The notes beneath the pieces were generated by a model. The model searched no databases. It worked only from the letters and a program-made list of their open reading frames with translations, and was not told the DNA's origin. A program made the position numbers and the translations under genes. From a virus, in the IMG/VR virus record IMGVR_UViG_3300046752_000087, positions 1-25,941 of that record: a stretch of 25,941 nucleotides of DNA; one strand, given 5' to 3'. This document shows positions 21,487 through 25,941 of this stretch, in pieces (within the stretch, counting starts at the first letter, position 1; every line of letters starts with the position of its first letter).

Positions 21487-21729
21487 TCATACCCAGTCGT
21501 ATGAAGCATCGTCTGGGAACTCTTCTATCATATCATACGGACCATCTAATTTGTGTTTGTATTCTCTTTCATCCAAGACCTCATTGATAAGTTGTTTAAG
21601 TTCAACCTTCAATGCATCAGATAAAAGATTCATTTCCTTTTTTTCTAAATCGGGAATCCGATTTCTCTGTTCTTCTATGTCCGATAAATCAATAGCACCA
21701 ATTTGTGCTGACATTGCTTGTGTGTTCAT
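21487..21729 (-). CDS. Hypothetical acidic protein (80 aa)
   Basis: Not recognised. ATG 21727-21729 overlaps the thyX stop by one base (TAATG). Residues 15-60 are helical with charged repeats (DLSDIEEQRNRIPDLEKKEMN, DALKVELKQLINEVLDE), suggesting a coiled coil. The C-terminus is acidic and aromatic (DMIEEFPDDASYDWV). Between this gene and the next one (21444-21486) is a short gap with the AT-rich TATATAAAG, which has no clear -35 partner. Confidence 0.62.
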   Translation of the reverse strand: MNTQAMSAQIGAIDLSDIEEQRNRIPDLEKKEMNLLSDALKVELKQLINEVLDEREYKHKLDGPYDMIEEFPDDASYDWV

Positions 21730-22448
21730 TAATCAATACGGAGACAAGGTTGTAGATCATTCCAGTAACTCTCGTCAACACAGTTGCAATCCTCATCAGG
21801 ACACCAGTCAAGAGCAGCAGAAATAATAGGGAACTGACAGATGAAGTGATTCTTCACGGTGTCAGCAATCTTTTTATGTTCTAGTTGCGTACCATTCTTC
21901 TCACGTAGTTCAATGTAATGAATCCAGTTGCGAAGATTGCCTGTCATATACAAACGAGTTGGTGTGGCAAGAGGTAGCACAAATCTTGCTGACTCTTTTG
22001 CAATACCATCTGTAACCATTTGCTTATACAGATCCATCGACTCATCAAAATGTTTACGGACTAGAATCTCATACTTTTGCCTAGTGAAATCATCAATATC
22101 ATCGATGGAATTTTGTCTGTTCTTTGTATCCTGTCTGCGTAATGCAAACAAAGGGATTTCATTTTCAATCTGTGATGCGTCTGCATAGCGTTGAGAAAAC
22201 TCTTGAAATGTAAACGACCTGTGCCTCAGAATTTGGGCAGCGATTGCTCTGGTCGTCGTAATCTCAAGAGTCATACTTGCTTGCTCAAATACAGACCAGT
22301 GTCCGTGCTTGATGCAGTAACTCAACAACCCAGAAATTTTAGGGTTGTCTTGATTTTTAGGGTTGCTCACACGAGCGATGTATCCAATAGTCTTTTCAGC
22401 ATCAGGTGTGACGGAGACTAAGCATACCTTCGTAGGGTCAGTCGGCAT
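21729..22448 (-). CDS. thyX: Flavin-dependent thymidylate synthase ThyX (239 aa)
   Basis: ThyX makes dTMP from dUMP using FAD, NADPH and methylene-tetrahydrofolate, supplying thymidylate for phage DNA. The signature R-H-R-x7-S is present as RHRSFTFQEFS with QRYA following (residues 75-89). The downstream block ARFVLPLATPTRLYMTGNLRNWIHYIELR (about residues 149-178) also matches. Size is typical (about 215-250). The Cys-rich C-terminus (CPDEDCNCVDESYWNDLQPC, residues 215-235) is unusual. It replaces the T4 thymidylate synthase gene. Confidence 0.92.
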   Translation of the reverse strand: MPTDPTKVCLVSVTPDAEKTIGYIARVSNPKNQDNPKISGLLSYCIKHGHWSVFEQASMTLEITTTRAIAAQILRHRSFTFQEFSQRYADASQIENEIPLFALRRQDTKNRQNSIDDIDDFTRQKYEILVRKHFDESMDLYKQMVTDGIAKESARFVLPLATPTRLYMTGNLRNWIHYIELREKNGTQLEHKKIADTVKNHFICQFPIISAALDWCPDEDCNCVDESYWNDLQPCLRID

Positions 22449-22668
22449 TAGTAATAAACCTAGTTAGTACAATCATATAAAATGCGTGTAGATAATTTAG
22501 TGCCTTTAATCCAAAGAGGTACGGCATTAAACCATTCCAACACACCATCAGAAGTAGCGGTCCAAGGAGGAAAACTCCAATGAACTTCCCGACTTGTTCG
22601 GGAGTGACTTCATATTCTTTCTTGGCATCATCAGAGTCTTCTTTGTTAAGACCCCTGATGTATGTCAT
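22438..22668 (-). CDS. Small membrane protein (76 aa)
   Basis: I use ATG 22666-22668, which overlaps the preceding stop as ATGA; an ATG 12 codons upstream would overlap more deeply. The N-terminal third is charged (MTYIRGLNKEDSDDAKKEYEV), then PEQVGKF leads to one or two hydrophobic helices (about residues 28-45 and 50-70: IGVFLLGPLLLMVCWNG and ALNYLHAFYMIVLTRF). It is probably an inner membrane or thylakoid protein with a cytoplasmic N-terminus. It overlaps the thyX start by 11 bases. Function unknown. Confidence 0.62.
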   Translation of the reverse strand: MTYIRGLNKEDSDDAKKEYEVTPEQVGKFIGVFLLGPLLLMVCWNGLMPYLFGLKALNYLHAFYMIVLTRFITNAD

Positions 22669-22919
22669 TTTTTCTTGCCAGGAGGTTGAGGGTTTGGATT
22701 CCATAATTTAGGGGAGATGCGTCCTTGGGTTTGTTCAAACCTTTGAAACTTCTTCTTATACTTATCGTAGTAGTGATCAAAGATTCTACCTGTATCACCC
22801 ATCGCTATATCATAGAGGGGATTGTCGTTCTCGTCAAGATAAGTAACAAGATACGAGTTGTTTGGAAGCGTCCGATCGTTACCTGCTTCTAGTGGCACAC
22901 TCTCTTTAAGTATTTTCAT
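22665..22919 (-). CDS. Hypothetical protein (84 aa)
   Basis: Not recognised. I use ATG 22917-22919, which overlaps the upstream stop as TAATG; an ATG nine codons upstream (MGWSESERL) is possible. The protein has a strand-rich N-terminus (SYLVTYLDENDNPLYDI), a helical basic middle (FDHYYDKYKKKFQRFEQT), and a Pro/Asn-rich tail (NPNPQPPGKKK). The Lys/Pro tail may be a binding element. The gene is part of the replication operon. Confidence 0.65.
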   Translation of the reverse strand: MKILKESVPLEAGNDRTLPNNSYLVTYLDENDNPLYDIAMGDTGRIFDHYYDKYKKKFQRFEQTQGRISPKLWNPNPQPPGKKK

Positions 22920-23368
22920 TAAGCGTTCTGACTCCGACCACCCCAATTGATAGTTGGAAACGCTTCACTCACAACATTCTTTGTGATACGAAACTTCTTG
23001 TGCAACTTCTTATCTTTTACAAGACAAAGAACTTCTGCTTCATCTTTATGCAACCCTTCACACATTTGAATAAACATATTCTCACGTGTCATCTTGTTGA
23101 TGTTTTCTGCACCACCCTTGATGAAGTAATAAAACTTACGTCCTTCTTTCTCTAGAAGTGTATGCTCTGTTCCTTGGGGTGCATCGTTTTCTCGGTAAGG
23201 TACTTCACCTTCTGGTACGATGGACTCTACAGTCTCGTCAAAGTTCCAGATGAACAGTGACCTGAGTGACTGTGAATTATTTTCTTGAAGGATTTTCACC
23301 TTCTCTGCTTTTGTTTTAGCGTTGTGTGCTTTCTGCAGAATTTCAGAAATCATAAGTTTAAATGCCAT
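22919..23368 (-). CDS. Conserved-looking phage protein, unassigned (149 aa)
   Basis: Not recognised as a named enzyme. Helical N-terminus (ISEILQKAHNAKTKAEKVKILQENN), then RSLFIWNFDETVESIVPEG and a C-terminal helical region (MTRENMFIQMCEGLHKDEAEVLCLVKDKKLHKKFRIT). The K-I-L-Q-E-N-N...L-R-S-L-F-I-W-N-F pattern is one I associate with proteins of unknown function in T4-like phages. It lies between RNase H and a small unknown, so a replication-linked role is plausible. ATG 23366-23368 has a second ATG five codons in. Confidence 0.65.
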   Translation of the reverse strand: MAFKLMISEILQKAHNAKTKAEKVKILQENNSQSLRSLFIWNFDETVESIVPEGEVPYRENDAPQGTEHTLLEKEGRKFYYFIKGGAENINKMTRENMFIQMCEGLHKDEAEVLCLVKDKKLHKKFRITKNVVSEAFPTINWGGRSQNA

Positions 23369-23370
23369 AG

Positions 23371-24240
23371 TTAAAAGTCTCCTATTTGTTGGAGCAAATC
23401 ATTTAGTTCGTTGTCTACAAGATACTTCCACACGTACTTACGTGCAGGAGGATTAAAACTCTCATAGGTATCTATAATCTTTTCTTCAACCTCTTTTGGG
23501 ATACAAGAAAAGTCTATCAGAGTTTTGTTTCTTTCGTAGTTCTTTTTGTTTTCCTCAGGGATGTAGTCTAAGTTCTGTACCCAGACATCGATCTTCTTAC
23601 GTGCCAGAGGGCGCTGTCTGCGTCCTTCTGTAAGGCAGGAGTCGTCTGATAGGATGTTGGGGATTCCGTCGCTCCTATCGCCTTTGAGGATGTGCTCAGA
23701 GATATAGATGAGAGGGTCTACACCGTTCACATATTTCTTGAGGCAAGGATTGTACTGAGTAACAAACCTAAAGCGTTGTAGTTGAATGAAATCTTTATCA
23801 CCAGATAGGATCAAAACTTTCTGAGCAGGTTGCATATTGTTTTGCAATCGTATGTTCTTAAGACCTTGGTCTTTAACAAGGATTGCGATGATGTCATCTG
23901 CTTCTGCTCCATCAACCTCAACAACTTTATAGGGGAGTGACTCTCGAAACTCATCCTTAAGTTTGTTCAGTAGATCGAAGATGTTGTTCCAATTGTGCTT
24001 GGACTTCTCTCGGTCTTTCTTTCTCGTACCTTTATAGTACGGATAGTATTCGCGTCTCCAGTAGTGTTTACTGTCATAGCAAAGGACTAACTCACCATAC
24101 TCTTTCCGAAACTCGTGCCTGTAATTACGCAACGAGTTAAGGATCATATGGCGAACCAGTCCTTCTTGTAGTTCATCAGATAGTGACAAACTAACCATAA
24201 GGTTAGCGATCATTACCTGATTCATATCGACCAGGATCAT
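23371..24240 (-). CDS. rnh: RNase H / 5'-3' exonuclease, FEN family (289 aa)
   Basis: T4 RNase H removes RNA primers from lagging-strand fragments. The conserved acidic centre is visible: D5 in ILVDMNQ, YDSKHYWRREYYPYYKGTR (Lys/Tyr-Arg block), VVEVDGAEADDII (three Asp/Glu), ILSGDKDFIQLQ, and KGDRSDGIPNI, the H3TH-type Asp block. Size (T4: 305) and order fit. It has no obvious PIP-like clamp tail beyond LLQQIGDF, which could serve as one. ATG 24238-24240; it follows the small membrane protein gene by three bases. Confidence 0.88.
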   Translation of the reverse strand: MILVDMNQVMIANLMVSLSLSDELQEGLVRHMILNSLRNYRHEFRKEYGELVLCYDSKHYWRREYYPYYKGTRKKDREKSKHNWNNIFDLLNKLKDEFRESLPYKVVEVDGAEADDIIAILVKDQGLKNIRLQNNMQPAQKVLILSGDKDFIQLQRFRFVTQYNPCLKKYVNGVDPLIYISEHILKGDRSDGIPNILSDDSCLTEGRRQRPLARKKIDVWVQNLDYIPEENKKNYERNKTLIDFSCIPKEVEEKIIDTYESFNPPARKYVWKYLVDNELNDLLQQIGDF

Positions 24241-24243
24241 AAC

Positions 24244-24474
24244 TTAGTCGTCGTCTTCAACATCAAGTATATCATCGTTCTCTGTGAATCGCAAGTAGAG
24301 CAGTTCAGTCTGATCTACATTGCCTTCCTCATCCAGCATCTCAGGATGCGTAATTGACTTTGCGTAAGCAGCGTTATCAATGTATGCATCAATGTAGTCT
24401 TTCGCTGTCCAAGTTACCAGTCCTCCAATTAGGAATGATCCTATGATTGCGAAGACATATAATGCTGTTTCCAT
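24244..24474 (-). CDS. Small membrane protein, acidic C-terminus (76 aa)
   Basis: The start is ATG 24472-24474 (METALYVF), preceded by GGAG at 24481-24484; a TTG further upstream would be a weaker choice. Residues 1-25 form one membrane helix (YVFAIIGSFLIGGLVTW), followed by a basic-aromatic turn and an acidic tail (TENDDILDVEDDD). Similar short 'METALY...' proteins occur in cyanophages as I know them. A perfect late promoter lies about 62 bases upstream, so it has its own start even though it sits in front of early-type genes. Function unknown. Confidence 0.72.
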   Translation of the reverse strand: METALYVFAIIGSFLIGGLVTWTAKDYIDAYIDNAAYAKSITHPEMLDEEGNVDQTELLYLRFTENDDILDVEDDD

Positions 24475-24475
24475 C

Positions 24476-24518
24476 GGTCTCTCCAAGTAAGGTGAACAAA
24501 GGGTGCAAGTTAGAGACC
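24476..24518 (-). promoter_or_regulatory. Leader hairpin overlapping the ribosome binding site
   Basis: On the minus strand GGTCTCT (24512-24518) pairs perfectly with AGAGACC (24476-24482) over a 29-base loop. The right arm overlaps the GGAG (24481-24484) of the small membrane protein gene. A second SD-like AGGAGG flanks the left arm. The long loop makes stability uncertain. Confidence 0.35.
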
Positions 24519-24535
24519 TCCTATAACGCTAAGGT

Positions 24536-24543
24536 TATTTATA
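24536..24543 (-). promoter_or_regulatory. T4-type late promoter TATAAATA
   Basis: Perfect TATAAATA on the minus strand, overlapping the stop codon of the glutaredoxin gene, 61 bases before the ATG of the 76-residue membrane protein. It could also transcribe RNase H and beyond at late times. Confidence 0.62.
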
Positions 24544-24787
24544 GAAGACCCTGGGATCTAAACTGTGTGAGTGTTTCGTTACACCCACCAGTCCTTTTAC
24601 CATCAACGATTAATTGTGGGAACGTAGCAGTACGACCAAACTCTTCCCAGAATTGTGGACGTGTGAAGTTGACATCAAGTTTTTGTTCTTGGAATTTCCA
24701 TCCTTTCATCTCGTATAGTTTCTTAATCTTAACACAGAAAGGGCAACCGTCACGAGTGTAGATAATAGTAGTGTTAGGCATTGTCAT
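24539..24787 (-). CDS. grx: Glutaredoxin (82 aa)
   Basis: Glutaredoxins reduce disulfides with glutathione and can supply ribonucleotide reductase. The CPFC active site is at residues 15-18 (TRDGCPFCVKIK), the TFPQLIVDGKRTGGCNE segment supplies the cis-Pro and glutathione-binding Gly-Gly, and the protein has the full thioredoxin fold order in 82 residues. The ATG is at 24785-24787. A few bases upstream is the terminator of the beta-barrel gene, so this gene probably starts on its own promoter or by read-through; no promoter is clear. Two ATGs (MTM) start the protein. Confidence 0.92.
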   Translation of the reverse strand: MTMPNTTIIYTRDGCPFCVKIKKLYEMKGWKFQEQKLDVNFTRPQFWEEFGRTATFPQLIVDGKRTGGCNETLTQFRSQGLL

Positions 24788-24795
24788 TAGAGAAT

Positions 24796-24819
24796 AAAAA
24801 AGGGAGCACTATGCTCCCT
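24796..24819 (-). terminator. Rho-independent terminator after the beta-barrel gene
   Basis: On the minus strand AGGGAGCA, loop TAG, TGCTCCCT gives a perfect 8-bp GC-rich hairpin followed by a T tract (24796-24801). It lies 25 bases after the stop of the secreted beta-barrel gene and just before glutaredoxin. This is the clearest terminator in the window. Confidence 0.85.
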
Positions 24820-24843
24820 AGTATCTATTATGGTATGAAAAAC

Positions 24844-25212
24844 TTAGAAAGCGTACTTAACTCCTAATTTACCACCATAACCAGTGTCAGCAACCTCATC
24901 TGTTAGGAATGAGATTTCACCATATACTCCAACTGCTTCTGAAACAGACAGTCCAAGACCTGCCTTACCTGAGAACTCAGTGCTGCTCTCAGCACCGTCA
25001 ACAGCGATTACAGATGGACCCGCTTGAACGTAATATGAAGCGCTTCCTGTGGCACCCTCGTACCCCACGTGAAGATCTGTGGTTGCAGATGTGTAATTAG
25101 AACCAGTCCATCCAGCGTTTGTTTCCACGTTGACGTAGGGTCCTGCAAGGACCGCAGATGGGGCAGCAATAGCAGTTGCAGCGGCAAGAGCAGCGAATGC
25201 AGATTTGATCAT
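24844..25212 (-). CDS. Secreted beta-barrel/porin-like protein (122 aa)
   Basis: A signal peptide (about residues 1-23, FAALAAATAIAAPSAVLA) precedes a mature part of alternating strands (PYVNVETNAGW, DLHVGYEG, ASYYVQAGPSVIAVDG, FSGKAGLGLSVSEAVGVYGEISF, GGKLGVKYAF). The short repeats and the C-terminal Phe fit a small outer membrane beta-barrel like those of bacterial porin and surface protein families. A phage product of this kind could be placed in the outer membrane, possibly to alter receptor exposure or exclude later phages, but that is only inference. It has its own late promoter (25279-25286), a strong AAGGAG site and its own terminator, so it is probably a strongly expressed monocistronic late gene. 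Confidence 0.76.
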   Translation of the reverse strand: MIKSAFAALAAATAIAAPSAVLAGPYVNVETNAGWTGSNYTSATTDLHVGYEGATGSASYYVQAGPSVIAVDGAESSTEFSGKAGLGLSVSEAVGVYGEISFLTDEVADTGYGGKLGVKYAF

Positions 25213-25278
25213 TTAAAAAAACTCCTTAATTAATAGTGTGAACGATTCGTGATGCGATACGATTCGGGCACGAATGAT

Positions 25279-25286
25279 TATTTATA
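25279..25286 (-). promoter_or_regulatory. T4-type late promoter TATAAATA for the beta-barrel gene
   Basis: Perfect TATAAATA on the minus strand, 66 bases upstream of the beta-barrel ATG and 24 bases downstream of the tRNA. The leader holds an inverted repeat ATTCGTG (25245-25251) / CACGAAT (25269-25275) with a 17-base loop, and a competing small hairpin ATTCG-TGCC-CGAAT within it. Confidence 0.66.
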
Positions 25287-25309
25287 CACAACATTGTTTA
25301 ATTGTGTAA

Positions 25310-25394
25310 CGGAAAAGGTGGGATTCGAACCCACGGATGCCTTCACATCGTTGGTTTTCAAGACCAATGCCATCAACCACTCGACCACTTTTCC
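25310..25394 (-). tRNA. tRNA-Ser (anticodon TGA)
   Basis: A complete cloverleaf on the minus strand: acceptor GGAAAAG with CTTTTCC, anticodon stem TTGGT/ACCAA around CTTGAAA (anticodon TGA), long variable arm with GATG/CATC as in serine tRNAs, T arm GTGGG-TTCGAAT-CCCAC. The discriminator base is G, as expected for tRNA-Ser. CCA is not encoded. It reads UCA and probably UCN codons; gp53's long serine run would be a heavy user of serine tRNAs. Confidence 0.93.
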
Positions 25395-25582
25395 TTGTAT
25401 TGAAATAACCCAGAACGATCATACACTAAACGGTAGTTATCTGTCAAGACATAGTGTCCAGTTATGTCGCTACCATCACAATGGTAACCATAGGAGACTA
25501 CGGACTCATAAACCCCATCAATACAGAACTTTTTCTGTTTATTCTCCAAATAAGAATGGTAATATTGATCAAGATTGAGCAT
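25373..25582 (-). CDS. Hypothetical protein (69 aa), 3' end inside the tRNA
   Basis: Not recognised. ATG 25580-25582, TGA 25373-25375. The protein starts MLNLDQYYHSYLENK, is aromatic-rich and probably beta (YESVVSYGYHCDGSDITGHYVLTDNYRLVYD), with two Cys. Its last eight codons and stop lie within the first 22 bases of tRNA-Ser, an unusual overlap: transcripts processed to mature tRNA would lose this end. It overlaps the 50-residue gene by 14 bases. It could be a remnant, but composition and coupling favour a real gene. Confidence 0.58.
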   Translation of the reverse strand: MLNLDQYYHSYLENKQKKFCIDGVYESVVSYGYHCDGSDITGHYVLTDNYRLVYDRSGLFQYKEKWSSG

Positions 25583-25721
25583 TGATTTCTCCCAATTTTG
25601 TATGGCAATACTCTACTAATTCGTCACGATAATTTAAGAGTTCATCGTAACATTCTTGGTTGTGTGCACACGCTCTGAGTTTAGAGTCAGGTTTGTGCAG
25701 ACTCTCTATCAGCAGTGTCAT
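25569..25721 (-). CDS. Hypothetical small protein (50 aa)
   Basis: The frame is open further upstream over the previous gene, but that part would be Arg-rich and out of phase with a better gene. I use ATG 25719-25721, which gives MTLLIESLHK and a helical rest with two Cys (RACAHNQECYDELLNYRDELVEYCHTKLG). The second part is typical of short, conserved-looking phage helical proteins. It overlaps the upstream gene by 35 bases and the downstream one by 14. Function unknown. Confidence 0.55.
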   Translation of the reverse strand: MTLLIESLHKPDSKLRACAHNQECYDELLNYRDELVEYCHTKLGEINAQS

Positions 25722-25932
25722 CCCCCGAATCTTTTGATCCTTCGTTGATGGCATCAATCGTGTCCTCCTGTGTCGGTTTCGTAACATTATATAGGGTTTG
25801 GTCCAATCTTGCAACCTCTCCCAAGGGTGATCTAAAAAACTTTCTAATCTTTTTAAGTTTCTGTTTCGCTTTCGCTTGATCTCCAGACTTGAGTGCTCCT
25901 TTAATAGCATCCAACTCCATCTTAGATTTCAT
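25687..25932 (-). CDS. Hypothetical helical protein (81 aa)
   Basis: Not recognised. ATG 25930-25932. A basic helical N-terminal half (MELDAIKGALKSGDQAKAKQKLKKIRKFFRSP, residues 5-36) leads to an acidic, polar tail (DTIDAINEGSKDSGDDTADRESAQT). The charge pattern (basic then acidic) suggests nucleic acid or protein binding, but no family is seen. Upstream sequence needed to see its promoter is outside the window. Confidence 0.6.
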   Translation of the reverse strand: MKSKMELDAIKGALKSGDQAKAKQKLKKIRKFFRSPLGEVARLDQTLYNVTKPTQEDTIDAINEGSKDSGDDTADRESAQT

Positions 25933-25941
25933 AAAGCGTCT

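Noticed and set aside
25249-25578. 109-codon plus-strand frame crossing tRNA-Ser
   Set aside because: It runs through a complete tRNA and two minus-strand genes and encodes a random-looking sequence.
25722-25910. N-terminal extension of the 50-residue gene
   Set aside because: It would overlap most of the 81-residue gene and is an Arg-rich shadow sequence; ATG 25719-25721 is a better start.
1-25941. CRISPR arrays, insertion sequences, integrase, homing endonuclease
   Set aside because: No regular spaced repeats, transposase or endonuclease motifs, or terminal inverted repeats were seen.

Overview
This window looks like part of the genome of a T4-like cyanophage (a marine myovirus of Synechococcus or Prochlorococcus). 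The evidence is a set of T4-type baseplate, tail and head-completion proteins (gp4, gp5, gp26, gp48, gp53, gp54), T4-type replication proteins (gp32, gp33, RNase H), T4-type late promoters (TATAAATA), and genes typical of cyanophages: two CpeT-like bilin lyase homologues, PhoH, ThyX, a 2OG-Fe(II) oxygenase and a tRNA-Ser(UGA). Genes are packed head to tail, often with ATGA or TAATG stop/start overlaps. No stretch longer than about 100 bases lacks a gene.

Layout. (1) 1-2902, minus strand: a string of small genes with two tandem CpeT-like proteins, a Phd/YefM-like antitoxin without a visible toxin, and several 48-95 residue unknowns. (2) 2933-15653, minus strand: the tail module. Read in transcription order from the right it is gp4, an unknown structural-type protein, gp54, gp26, a small reading frame reachable from gp26 by a -1 frameshift, two paralogous tape-measure-like proteins, a hub (gp27-like) protein, a 75-residue protein, a 2OG oxygenase, a secreted HExxH protein, a zinc ribbon, a small membrane protein and gp5. 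(3) 15654-17937, plus strand: gp48, gp53 and an 80-residue unknown, the only genes on this strand. Their start abuts the gp4 start in a CATATG, so the plus-strand late promoter lies inside gp4. (4) 17934-24240, minus strand: replication, nucleotide and late-transcription genes (RNase H, ThyX, PhoH, PD-(D/E)XK nuclease, gp33, gp32) with small unknowns, ending in a His-rich secreted protein. (5) 24244-25932, minus strand: a small membrane protein with its own late promoter, glutaredoxin, a secreted beta-barrel-like protein with its own late promoter and terminator, tRNA-Ser and three small unknowns.

How it works together. The tail module builds the hub, tube initiator and length-determining core. 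The gp5 homologue shows no lysozyme domain. Instead the larger tape-measure-like protein carries an L,D-transpeptidase-like His/Cys domain near its C-terminus, a candidate for the missing peptidoglycan-acting function. Directly upstream, gp26 ends on a perfect T TTT TTC slippery heptamer that would fuse it to the next small frame, like the G/GT tail chaperones that precede tape-measure genes in many phages. These two are the most interesting observations. All functions are inferred from sequence reading; no database search was run.
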